This document shows positions 42,160-49,981 of a DNA stretch of 64,000 nt, piece after piece. Source of the stretch: Catellatospora tritici (GTDB lineage Bacteria > Actinomycetota > Actinomycetes > Mycobacteriales > Micromonosporaceae). Location: assembly GCF_019083965.1 (NCBI RefSeq), contig NZ_JAHRCY010000007.1, forward strand, positions 317,180 to 381,179. The letters run 5' to 3'. A model generated the notes under the pieces. That model saw only the letters and a list, made by a program, of their open reading frames with translations, made no database searches and had not been told where the DNA came from. Each line of letters begins with the position of its first letter. The stretch's first letter is position 1. Made by a program: the position numbers and the translations under genes.

Positions 42160-42669
42160 ATGAGACCAGTACGAGGGGTCGCGCGCGCCCTGCTCGGCGG
42201 AATCTTCGCCGCCGCCGGCGCGCACGCGCTGCTTAGGCCCGACCGGTACGCCGAACAGGCCGCGCCATTGGCGGAGCAGGTAGCCCCGCTGCTGGAGCGG
42301 GTCGATCCGCGCCTGCCCTCCGAGACGAAGTCCCTGGTCCGCGTCAACGGCGCGGCCCAGCTCGTCGGTGGCCTGCTGCTGGCCACCGGCACGGCCCCGC
42401 GACCAGCCGCGGCGCTGCTGGCCGGGACGCTCATCCCGGCGACCGTCGTCAATCACCCGTTCTGGCTGGCCAAGGACTCCCAGCAGCGCAGCGACGAGTT
42501 GGTGCAGTTCGCCAAGAACCTCGGCCTGCTCGGCGGGCTGCTGCTCGCCGCCGCCGACACGGCCGGTTCGCCCAGCCTCGGCTGGCGGGCAAATCGGGCC
42601 ATCCACGACGCACAGAAGTCGATCCGGAAGGCGCAGAAGAAGGCCGTCGGCCAGTTGCATTCAAACTGA
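42160..42669 (+). CDS. DoxX family membrane protein
   Basis: Membrane protein of 169 aa with DoxX features: RGVARALLGGIFAAAGAHALLRPD at the start, VNGAAQLVGGLLLATG, ALLAGTLIPATVVNHPFW and NLGLLGGLLLAAAD, which make about four helices. The tail is basic (KSIRKAQKKAVGQ). DoxX-type proteins are linked to thiol and redox stress, but the reaction is not established. A GATAAT box 6 nt upstream supports this start. Confidence 0.85.
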   Translation: MRPVRGVARALLGGIFAAAGAHALLRPDRYAEQAAPLAEQVAPLLERVDPRLPSETKSLVRVNGAAQLVGGLLLATGTAPRPAAALLAGTLIPATVVNHPFWLAKDSQQRSDELVQFAKNLGLLGGLLLAAADTAGSPSLGWRANRAIHDAQKSIRKAQKKAVGQLHSN

Positions 42670-42930
42670 GACCTTCAGGCGCGTTTCCCCGTCCCGGTCC
42701 GGGTAGTTGGCCCCTGTGAAAGGCGCGTCAGTGCTGCTCACAGCTCTGGTGTGACGCCAATCACTCGAACTACGCACCACACGTTAACCAGATAGAAATG
42801 TCGCAAAGGCGTGTGGGATCGGACACGGTCGGGTAACACGGGAGGTACTGGAGTGCCGCGCCGTTCTAGGCTGCTGAGCAGACACGAACGGGAGACCGAA
42901 CCCCGGGACCTTGAAGGAGGTGGCGACGCC
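42670..42930. promoter_or_regulatory. 261-bp gap upstream of the GT87 gene
   Basis: No gene seen. TAGGCT at 42867-42872 is a possible -10; a leader of about 55 nt would then contain AAGGAGG at 42914-42920. No clear -35 or terminator was recognised. Confidence 0.3.
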
Positions 42931-44337
42931 ATGCCGTCACTCGGCGTGCGCAGTCTGCCCCGCCTCACCGAGCGCCACCGCAATCTCCGTGACCGGCGAC
43001 CCCTCCGCTGGGACCGCTGGACCCTCGTCCGCGTCGGCATCGTCGCCGCCGTCTGCTACGTCGCCTGGGCGACCGAGCAGAACTTCGGACGGTGGTACGA
43101 CTTCTTCGATATGAAGATCTATCACGGTGCGGTGGAGTGGTGGGCCGGCGGCGGCGAGCTGTACGACTACATCGCACCGAACACCACGCTCGGCTTCACG
43201 TACCCGCCGTTCGCCGCGTTGCTGATGCTGCCCATGGCCGCCGTCGGCAGCACCGTCGCCGGATGGATCAACATCGGCATCGGCGTGCTCGCGCTCGGCC
43301 TGGTGCTGACCGTGCTGCTGGTCCCGGTCGCCGACCGCTGCGGCTGGTCGCGCTGGCTGACGGTGGCGATCGCGCTGCCGTTGTTCGCCGCGATCGAACC
43401 GGTGCGCGAGACGCTCGGCTTCGGCCAGGTCAACCTGATCCTGTTCGCGCTGATCATGGCGGACATGGTGGCGCTGCGCCGCGGCTGGCGCTGGGCGGGC
43501 GTGGGCATCGGCCTGGCCACCGCGATCAAGCTGACCCCGGCCCTGTTCATCGTCTACTTCCTGGTCAGCAGGCAGTGGCGGGCGGCGCTGACCGCGACCG
43601 GCGCCACCATCGCGGCGACCGCCGCGGCGTACCTGGTGGTGCCGCACGAGTCGACCATGTACTTCGGCAGTGTCATCTGGCAGACCGAACGCGTCGGCGT
43701 CGCGGACATGACCCCCAACCAGTCCCTGGCCGGCCTCCTGTCCCGCCTGTACGACACCGCCACCGCGCCCAGCCTGCTGTGGATCGCGTTCACGCTGGTG
43801 CTGCTCGCGGTCGGCCTGTCCCGAGCCACCGCCGCGCACACCGAGGGCGACGAGCTGACCGCGTTCACGCTGGTCGGCCTCACCGCCAACGTGATCAGCC
43901 CGATCTCGTGGTCACACCACCTGGTCTGGGTCGTCCCGGCGATCATCGCGCTGGGCGACCAGGCGCTGCGCCGCCGCGCCGCCAGCCGGGGCCTGCTGGC
44001 CCGCGCCCGGGTCACCCCCGGCCTGCGTGAGCCGATCTGGTTCCCGTGGCTGACCGGTGCCCGCCACGCGGCCGCCGCGATCGCGCTCTACCTGCTGTTC
44101 CTGATCTCTCCGATCTGGCCGTACGAGCACCAGCTCCCGGCGGTCTCCCACTACGCCGACGGCCTGTTCGGCATGCTGGCCGAGAACTCGCTGGCGATCG
44201 CGCTGATCGTGCTGGTGGCGGCACTGCCGTCGCGGCCCGGCGCCGAACCCGCCTTCGGGCACGTGGCGGTCCGCATCCCGCAGACCCGCCAGGCCGCCCC
44301 GGTCCCGACCCGCGAAGCCGCCACCGCCAACCGCTGA
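42931..44337 (+). CDS. GT87-family polyprenyl-phosphate-dependent mannosyltransferase-like
   Basis: Polytopic enzyme of 468 aa (about ten helices). The DUF2029/GT87 pattern is clear: FDMKIYHGAVEWWAGGGELYDY with the catalytic-type Asp in the first outer loop, FTYPPFAALLMLP, GFGQVNLILFALI, GVGIGLATAIKLTPALF and SPISWSHHLVWVVPA. Family members add alpha-1,2-mannose to lipomannan or PIMs at the outer face. The exact acceptor is not predictable. ATG 42931 follows AAGGAGG by 10 nt; the longer frame is unlikely. Confidence 0.88.
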   Translation: MPSLGVRSLPRLTERHRNLRDRRPLRWDRWTLVRVGIVAAVCYVAWATEQNFGRWYDFFDMKIYHGAVEWWAGGGELYDYIAPNTTLGFTYPPFAALLMLPMAAVGSTVAGWINIGIGVLALGLVLTVLLVPVADRCGWSRWLTVAIALPLFAAIEPVRETLGFGQVNLILFALIMADMVALRRGWRWAGVGIGLATAIKLTPALFIVYFLVSRQWRAALTATGATIAATAAAYLVVPHESTMYFGSVIWQTERVGVADMTPNQSLAGLLSRLYDTATAPSLLWIAFTLVLLAVGLSRATAAHTEGDELTAFTLVGLTANVISPISWSHHLVWVVPAIIALGDQALRRRAASRGLLARARVTPGLREPIWFPWLTGARHAAAAIALYLLFLISPIWPYEHQLPAVSHYADGLFGMLAENSLAIALIVLVAALPSRPGAEPAFGHVAVRIPQTRQAAPVPTREAATANR

Positions 44338-44353
44338 CGGCCCGCAAGACATG

Positions 44354-44393
44354 AATCGCGCCCCACTCGGTCAACCGGGTGGGGCGCGATTTT
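44354..44393 (+). terminator. intrinsic terminator after GT87 gene
   Basis: AATCGCGCCCCACTCGG and CCGGGTGGGGCGCGATT form a 17-bp stem with one mismatch and a short loop, followed by TTT. It lies 17 nt past the stop codon. Confidence 0.8.
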
Positions 44394-44396
44394 ACG

Positions 44397-44460
44397 TGCA
44401 GTTTCGGGGAAACTGCGGTAATCCGGCCCAAGATTCGTGCAGTTTCCCCGAAACTGCACG
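44397..44460. repeat. double-hairpin repeat, copy 2 of 3
   Basis: TGCAGTTTCGGGGAAACTGC (44397-44416) and TGCAGTTTCCCCGAAACTGCACG-type arm (44438-44460), each a near-perfect hairpin and mutually complementary. Same layout as 14771-14830 and 54811-54870. Between convergent genes. Confidence 0.88.
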
Positions 44461-44462
44461 AA

Positions 44463-44515
44463 CGCCCAGCGCGCGACGCCCAGCGCGCGACGCCCAGCGC
44501 AACGCCCATCGCGCG
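44463..44515. repeat. short tandem repeats (14-bp unit)
   Basis: The unit CGCCCAGCGCGCGA recurs with 14-bp period (two full copies, then CGCCCAGCGCAA and CGCCCATCGCGC variants) right after the double-hairpin repeat, before the moaE 3' end. Confidence 0.6.
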
Positions 44516-44528
44516 GCGCGGCGCGAGG

Positions 44529-44954
44529 TCAGGGGCAGTTGACCCATTCGTCGGTGCCGTCGGCGAAGAGCTGGTGCTTCCACATGGGTAGGCGCTGTTT
44601 GACCAGGTCCACCAGGCGTGCGCACGCGGTGAACGCGGCCGCCCGGTGTGCCGTGGCGACCGCCGCCGCCAGCGCCACGTCGCCGACGGCCAGTGGGCCG
44701 TACCGGTGGGACACCGCCACGGCGTAGACGTCCGGGTCGGCCGCCAGTTCCTCGGCGACCTCCCGCAGCACGGCCTCGGCGCTGGGGTGGGCCTCGTACG
44801 TCAGCGAGGTGACCGGGCGGGAGTGGTCGTGGTCGCGGACCACTCCCGCGAAGCTCACCACCGCCCCGGCTCGGGGGTCGGCGACGGCAGCCTCGTGCGC
44901 GGCGACGTCCAGCGGCGCGGTGGTGACGGCGAGCAGGGTGATCCGGGCGGTCAC
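44529..44954 (-). CDS. moaE: molybdopterin synthase catalytic subunit
   Basis: Large subunit of molybdopterin synthase, 141 aa, which transfers MoaD-borne sulfur to cyclic pyranopterin. Landmarks: AGAVVSFAGVVRDHD, LTYEAHPSAEAVL, VSHRYGPLAVGDVAL and VDLVKQRLPMWKHQLFADG with the catalytic Lys pair. The GTG start overlaps moeA's stop (GTGA), so the two are coupled. Confidence 0.94.
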   Translation of the reverse strand: MTARITLLAVTTAPLDVAAHEAAVADPRAGAVVSFAGVVRDHDHSRPVTSLTYEAHPSAEAVLREVAEELAADPDVYAVAVSHRYGPLAVGDVALAAAVATAHRAAAFTACARLVDLVKQRLPMWKHQLFADGTDEWVNCP

Positions 44955-46144
44955 GGCATGACCACCAGGTCGACGGCGTCGCCGGGGCGGCCGCTGGCGC
45001 CGGGCGGGATGACCGCGAAGCCGTGTGCTCCGGCGAGCCCGCGCAGCATCGCCGAGCCGACATGGGGAACGGGTCGGGCCAGTCCGTCGACCGGGTCGAT
45101 CCGGACCAGGGCCAGGTGGGTGTAGTCGCCCCGGCCGGGCACGGCCGCGCCGAGGGTGACCTGCGGCAGGGCCGGTTCGGGACGGCCGGTCAGGCCCGCG
45201 AGCAGCGGCACGACCAGCGAGACGAGCGCGACCACGGCCGACTGCGGGTTGCCGGGCAGCCCGGCGACGAACCGGGTGCGGTCCTCGTAGCGCAGCGCGG
45301 CGACGAGCATGGGGAAGCCGGGGCGGACCGCGACGGTGTTGACGACGTACTCGGCGCCGAGTTCGGCCAGGGCGGGGTGCAGGTGGTCGACGGGTCCGTG
45401 CATCGTGCCGCCGGTGGTGCAGATCAGGTCGGCGCCGTCCGCGAGCGCGGACCGCAGCGCCTCGACGTGCGCGGCGAGCGTGTCCTTGATCGGTTCGGCG
45501 GCGGGTCCGCAGTGCGCGCCGAGCCGCCGCAGGTACGACGGGATGGACGGGCCGAGCGCGTCGCGGACCCGGCCGTCGCCGGGCAGGCCCTCGGTGAGCA
45601 GTTCGTCGCCGAAGACGAGCACCGCGGCGCGCGGCGCGGGTCGTACCGCGAGGGTGTCGTGCCCGCACGAGGCGGCCAGACCGATGACGCCCGGGGTGAC
45701 CGGCGTCCCGGCGGGCAGCAGCGACTCGCCGACGTGGGCCTCCTCGCCGGGCAGTCGCCATTCGCGCTCGCTCTTGGGTGCCCCGTCGACCAGGTCGCCG
45801 CTGCGGGTGGCGTGTTCGACGCGCAGGATGGCCTCGGTGCCCTCGGGCACCATCGCCCCGGTCGCGATCTCGACGCCCGCGCCGTCGCGGGTCAGCGGCT
45901 CGGGCACGCCTCCGGCGAGCACCCGGCCGGTGATCCGCCACGGGCCGCGACCGCGCAGGGCGAAGCCGTCGATGCTGGAGGTGGGGAAGGCGGGCAGATC
46001 GGTGCCGGGCGACAGCGGCGCGGCCAGGGTGAGTCCGTCGGCGTCGAGCAGCGGCACGGTGACGGACTGCCGCTGTGCCTTCCAGCCTGCGGCGTGTACG
46101 TCGCTGCGGGCCGCGGCCCAGTCGCGGGGCGGCGATACGGTCAT
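44951..46144 (-). CDS. moeA: molybdopterin molybdenumtransferase
   Basis: MoeA of 397 aa inserts molybdate into adenylylated molybdopterin. Domain order is canonical: N-terminal segments with FPTSSIDGFALRG, GAMVPEGTEAIL; then the MoCF-binding core with VFGDELLTEG, ICTTGGTMHGPVD and LPGNPQSAVVALVSLVVPLL; C-terminal beta domain to VVMP. The ATG overlaps the upstream fusion gene by ATGA. The longer open frame is shadow of that gene. Confidence 0.94.
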   Translation of the reverse strand: MTVSPPRDWAAARSDVHAAGWKAQRQSVTVPLLDADGLTLAAPLSPGTDLPAFPTSSIDGFALRGRGPWRITGRVLAGGVPEPLTRDGAGVEIATGAMVPEGTEAILRVEHATRSGDLVDGAPKSEREWRLPGEEAHVGESLLPAGTPVTPGVIGLAASCGHDTLAVRPAPRAAVLVFGDELLTEGLPGDGRVRDALGPSIPSYLRRLGAHCGPAAEPIKDTLAAHVEALRSALADGADLICTTGGTMHGPVDHLHPALAELGAEYVVNTVAVRPGFPMLVAALRYEDRTRFVAGLPGNPQSAVVALVSLVVPLLAGLTGRPEPALPQVTLGAAVPGRGDYTHLALVRIDPVDGLARPVPHVGSAMLRGLAGAHGFAVIPPGASGRPGDAVDLVVMP

Positions 46145-47187
46145 GGCTTCGACCCTAGTCCTGTGTCCGCTCCGGGCTGTGTCGCGTGGTCGGCCCCGCG
46201 CAGCTGCTCGACCGCGTGCGGCAGCACCTTGGCCAGCACCGCCAGGCCGTCGCGGACCCCGCCGGTGGAGCCGGGGAGGTTGACGACGAGGGTGCGCCCG
46301 GCCACGCCCGCGATGCCCCGGGACAGCGCCGCCAGCGGGGTGGCCCCGGCGGCCCGGATCGCGTCGGCGATCCCGGTGACCTCGTAGTCGACCAGGGCGC
46401 GGGTGACCTCCGGGGTGCGGTCGGTGGGGCTGATGCCGGTGCCGCCGGTGGTGACGATCGCGTCCGGCCGGTCGGCCAGTGCTTCGCGCAGGGCCTGTCG
46501 GACGGGTTCGCCGTCGGGCACCACGGTCACGCCGGTGACCTCGCAGCCGATGGCGCGCAGGCCGTCGGCGAGCAGGGGTCCGCCGGTGTCGGGGTAGACG
46601 CCGGTCGCGGCTCGGGTCGAGGCGACCACGACGTGTACGCGCGGCGTCCCGGTGTTTGGGACGACGGTTGCGGGGGAAGGCTGCGGCATGGCGTCCCGTA
46701 CCCAGAGGCCAGTCTTGCCGCCCTCCTTGCGCAGCACCCGGACCTGCTCGATGCTGGCCGCCGGATCGACCGCCTTGATCATGTCGATGAGCGCCAGCCC
46801 GGCCGTGGCGACGCAGGTCAACGCCTCCATCTCCACGCCGGTACGGTCTGCCGTACGCACCGTCGCGGTTATTTCCACTCCGTCCGTCGCGAGAGACAGG
46901 TCGACAGTGACACCGTGGATGGCGATGGGATGGCACAGCGGGATGAGTTCCGGAGTGCGCTTGGCCGCCATGATCCCGGCCAACCGGGCTACGCCCAGCG
47001 CATCGCCCTTCGGCACGCCCGCTCCCGCCAGCAGCTCGAGGACCGCCGCTGTGGTTCGCACCCGCCCGGCCGCGACCGCGCTACGCACGGTGATCTCCTT
47101 GCCCGCGACGTCCACCATCCGCGCGGCCCCGGATGCGTCCACATGAGTCAGTTGAGGTGAGGTTCCGTGCGTTGGTCGTTCTGTCAC
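46141..47187 (-). CDS. moaCB: MoaC-MoaB/Mog fusion, bifunctional Moco synthesis protein
   Basis: Protein of 348 aa joining two Moco enzymes. Residues about 10-165 are MoaC, cyclic pyranopterin monophosphate synthase (HVDASGAARMVDVAGKEIT, LIPLCHPIAI, VEMEALTCVATAGLALIDMIK). Residues about 183-330 are a MoaB/Mog-type molybdopterin adenylyltransferase (VVASTRAATGVYPDTGG, VTTGGTGISPTDRTPE, VNLPGSTGGVRDGL). The GTG start has TAGGCT 6 nt upstream. The three genes moaCB-moeA-moaE overlap stop to start, forming a tight operon. Confidence 0.94.
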   Translation of the reverse strand: MTERPTHGTSPQLTHVDASGAARMVDVAGKEITVRSAVAAGRVRTTAAVLELLAGAGVPKGDALGVARLAGIMAAKRTPELIPLCHPIAIHGVTVDLSLATDGVEITATVRTADRTGVEMEALTCVATAGLALIDMIKAVDPAASIEQVRVLRKEGGKTGLWVRDAMPQPSPATVVPNTGTPRVHVVVASTRAATGVYPDTGGPLLADGLRAIGCEVTGVTVVPDGEPVRQALREALADRPDAIVTTGGTGISPTDRTPEVTRALVDYEVTGIADAIRAAGATPLAALSRGIAGVAGRTLVVNLPGSTGGVRDGLAVLAKVLPHAVEQLRGADHATQPGADTGLGSKP

Positions 47188-47193
47188 GACTAG

Positions 47194-47199
47194 AGCCTA
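47194..47199 (-). promoter_or_regulatory. -10 box for leaderless moaCB-moeA-moaE mRNA
   Basis: On the minus strand TAGGCT ends 6 nt before the GTG at 47187; there is no Shine-Dalgarno. Confidence 0.55.
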
Positions 47200-47322
47200 G
47201 TTGCCAAGAAGTCGAACACTGACAGTGAACACGACGGGTAAGCGACCCATCACAAAATGTGATAAATCGCCATACTTGTTTAGTATGTGAACACATCAGC
47301 CGATAGCAACCGCGGAGAAACT

Positions 47323-47364
47323 ACGCTCCTTCTCAGGCGTTCGCAAGCGGAAGCCGCGAGATGG
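47323..47364 (-). repeat. degenerate partial copy of the 116-bp repeat
   Basis: Begins ACGCTCCTT and ends CGGAAGCCGCGAGATGG, both matching the corresponding parts of copy B and its flank (ending near 17313) apart from one base; the middle has diverged and lost about 3 bp. Confidence 0.45.
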
Positions 47365-47373
47365 GAGAAGGAC

Positions 47374-47400
47374 ATGCAGCGCACTCACGACTGGGGCTGA
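47374..47400 (+). other. possible 8-codon leader ORF
   Basis: ATG to TGA encodes MQRTHDWG, with GGGAGAAGG just upstream. It lies 58 nt before the GGDEF-EAL start codon. It could be a leader peptide or chance. Confidence 0.2.
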
Positions 47401-47458
47401 AAATCGCTTAGGCTGTCGGCACTTAAGACCATCTGTCTTCTGACGGAAGAAGTCCCAA

Positions 47459-49981
47459 GTGACCGGCGAGTCCACCACACCGCAGCAGACCGATCGGCAG
47501 CTCAGACTGCTCGTCGGTCTAGTTGCGTGTCTGGCCTCGGTCGTCGTCGCCGTCGCGATCACGATGATCGCGAACAGTCCGGTCACCGCCGACCAACCGC
47601 TGCGGTTCGTGGCGCTGGCGCTGCTGGTGATGCTGGCGGCGCTGACCTCAGTGCAGGTACGCATCCGCTCCAATCACCACAACGTGGTCTGGGCCGACGG
47701 CGCACTGCTGGTCGCCGCGGCCCTGCTGCCGCTGCCCTGGGCCGTGCTGTCCGCGGCGGTCGGCACCGCCGTCGCCAAGAGCATCAACCGAAGGCCGCCC
47801 ATCAAGCTCGTCTTCGCGGTGGCCAAGGAGACCGTGACCTGCGGGCTCGCCGCCGCGATCCTGCTGCTCGGGCCCGGCCCCGGCATGGATCCGGTGCAGC
47901 ACCTGGGCCTGCTCGCGGCCGCCTACTTCGCCGCACAGATAGCCGACGACATCCTCGCGCTGCCGGTCATCGCGCTGGCCACGCAGACCAGCCTGCGCGA
48001 CCGGTTCCTGGCCGATCCTGACCTGCGCTGGGGCTCCGCGCTGGTGCGCTTCGCCGTGGCGGTGCTGACACTGGTGGTGCTGGAGAAGGAGCCGAAGCTT
48101 CTCATCGTCATCCCGGTGATCGTGCTCAGCCTGCACCTCACCCACCGCGGACGGGTGCGGGCCCGCGCCGAGCGCAAGGCGTGGCAGCAGCTCGCCGAGG
48201 CGACCGACGCCCTCAACGCGGTGCACCTCGACGAGGTGTTGCGCAAGGCCGCCCGCAACGGGGCGAAGCTGTTCTCGGCCGACACCGTCGAGGTGGAGAT
48301 CTGGCTTCCCGGGATGGAGCAGCTGGTCAGCGGCACGCACGCCGAGATCCTGTACCAGGGCCCGCCCACCCACGTGCCGCCGGACCCGGCCCGCACCGCG
48401 GTCGTGCCGCTGGGTGGGGACGGCGACGGCGAGCGCGTCGGCGAACTGCGGCTGTGTTTCCAGCGCCCGGTGTCGCTGTCCGAACGCGAGCAGCTCACTC
48501 TGCGCGCGTTCGCCGGTGCCCTCGGCACCTCGGTGCGCAACGCGACCTCGTTCGTACAGCTGGAGCAGCTTGCCGACCAGCACGCGCACGACGCCACCCA
48601 TGACCCGCTCACCGGGCTGCCGAACCGGCGGCTGCTGCGCGACGAGGTCACGCTGGCGCTGGACACCCGCGGCACCCGGCGCGGTGTCACCGCGCTGCTG
48701 GTGCTGGACCTCAACCACTTCAAGGAGATCAACGACGCCCTGGGCCACGGCGCCGGCGACCAGGTGCTGGTCACGGTGGCACGCCGGCTCGAGGAGGCAG
48801 CCGGGCCGGAAGCGCTCGTGTCCCGCCTGGGCGGGGACGAGTTCGCCGTGCTGTACCGGTCGGTGCCGACGCCCGCGCTGGCCCAGCACCGGGCCGAGAC
48901 GCTGCTCAAGGTGCTGCAGGAGCCGGTCGAGATCGACGGGATGCCGATGGTGGTGTCGGCCGGCGCCGGGGTGGCCACCGGCCCGAGCACCGGCGGCTTC
49001 GTCGAGCTGCTGCGCCGCGCCGACATCGCGATGTACCAGGCCAAGCGCACCGGCCGCACGGTCGCCGCGTACGCACCGGACCGCGACACGGCCGACCGCG
49101 CCCGCCTGGTCGTGGGCGGCATGCTGCCGCGCGCGGTGGCCGAGCGCGAGTTCACGCTCGAGTTCCAGCCCATCGTCGACCTGGCCACCGGCGCAACCAT
49201 CGGCGCCGAGGCGCTGGCCCGCTGGCAGCATCCCGACCGGGGCCGGGTCGAGCCGGGCAGCTTCCTGGAGCCGATCGAGCGCTCCGGCCTGCTGACCGCG
49301 TTCACCGACGCGGTGCTCGACCAGGCGCTGGCCGGGGCCGCCCGGTGGCGCGCGGCCGGGTGCACCTGGCCGGTGGCGGTGAACATCTCCCCGCGCAGCC
49401 TGCTCGACCGGCGCCTGCCCGCGCTGGTCGCCACCCGCCTCGACGACCATGGACTGCCCGGCGACGCGCTCATGCTGGAACTGACCGAGTCGCACAACCT
49501 CAGCCCGCTGGAGGTCGTCGATCAGGTGCTCGCCGAGCTGACCGAGCTCGGCTGCGAGCTGGCCCTGGACGACTTCGGCACCGGCTACTCCTCGCTGTCG
49601 GTGCTGGCCCGCATCCAGGCCCGCGAGCTGAAGATCGACCGCTCGTTCACGGTGCAGATGGAGAACAGCGTCAACTCCGCCGCCGTGGTCCGCTCCACCG
49701 TCGAGCTGGCCAACCATCTCGACCTGCTGGTTGTCGCCGAGGGCGTCGAGCGGGAGAGCCAGCGGCAGATGCTGTGGAAGCTCGGCTGCACCGCCGGGCA
49801 GGGACACCTGTTCGCCAAGCCGATGCCGCTGCCCGCGCTGCTCGAACTGATCGAGTCCGGCAAGATCACCCAACTGGCCGAGCCACTGCACCAGCCGGGC
49901 GCGGTGGTGCAGCTGCCGCAGAAGCGGCGCAGCCCCGGGCGCGGCACCGGGACCGGACGGGTGTCAGACTCCACGGCGTGA
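47459..49981 (+). CDS. membrane GGDEF-EAL protein (c-di-GMP turnover)
   Basis: Protein of 840 aa. About six membrane helices (about 15-230, MASE-like) are followed by a GAF-like region (about 245-375), a GGDEF diguanylate cyclase domain with the intact motif GGDEF at 458-462, and an EAL phosphodiesterase domain with EAL at 584-586, ELTES, DDFGTGYSSL, KIDRSF and VVAEGVE all conserved. Both activities could be real. It may control envelope or pilus functions through c-di-GMP; that link is inference. GTG start with a GGAAG(AAG) site; its stop overlaps the next gene as GTGA. Confidence 0.94.
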   Translation: MTGESTTPQQTDRQLRLLVGLVACLASVVVAVAITMIANSPVTADQPLRFVALALLVMLAALTSVQVRIRSNHHNVVWADGALLVAAALLPLPWAVLSAAVGTAVAKSINRRPPIKLVFAVAKETVTCGLAAAILLLGPGPGMDPVQHLGLLAAAYFAAQIADDILALPVIALATQTSLRDRFLADPDLRWGSALVRFAVAVLTLVVLEKEPKLLIVIPVIVLSLHLTHRGRVRARAERKAWQQLAEATDALNAVHLDEVLRKAARNGAKLFSADTVEVEIWLPGMEQLVSGTHAEILYQGPPTHVPPDPARTAVVPLGGDGDGERVGELRLCFQRPVSLSEREQLTLRAFAGALGTSVRNATSFVQLEQLADQHAHDATHDPLTGLPNRRLLRDEVTLALDTRGTRRGVTALLVLDLNHFKEINDALGHGAGDQVLVTVARRLEEAAGPEALVSRLGGDEFAVLYRSVPTPALAQHRAETLLKVLQEPVEIDGMPMVVSAGAGVATGPSTGGFVELLRRADIAMYQAKRTGRTVAAYAPDRDTADRARLVVGGMLPRAVAEREFTLEFQPIVDLATGATIGAEALARWQHPDRGRVEPGSFLEPIERSGLLTAFTDAVLDQALAGAARWRAAGCTWPVAVNISPRSLLDRRLPALVATRLDDHGLPGDALMLELTESHNLSPLEVVDQVLAELTELGCELALDDFGTGYSSLSVLARIQARELKIDRSFTVQMENSVNSAAVVRSTVELANHLDLLVVAEGVERESQRQMLWKLGCTAGQGHLFAKPMPLPALLELIESGKITQLAEPLHQPGAVVQLPQKRRSPGRGTGTGRVSDSTA

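Larger units (their letters stand above)
47200..47458. promoter_or_regulatory. divergent intergenic region upstream of GGDEF-EAL gene
   Basis: Contains an AT-rich dyad, CATACT-TGTTT-AGTATG (47271-47287), flanked by TGTGATAA and TGTGAACACA, suggesting a regulator site. TAGGCT at 47409-47414 is a possible -10 for the rightward gene. GGAAG before 47459 is its ribosome site. Confidence 0.4.

Noticed and set aside
44463..44515. Possible CRISPR array from 14-bp repeats
   Set aside because: Units are contiguous, GC-simple and without spacers; no cas genes in the window.
47205..47458. tRNA gene near the AT-rich gap
   Set aside because: No T-arm GTTCGA-type sequence or cloverleaf pairing; the arms here are part of the degenerate repeat.
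47648..49891. 747-codon minus-strand frame opposite the GGDEF-EAL gene
   Set aside because: Shadow; no start signal or recognisable fold.
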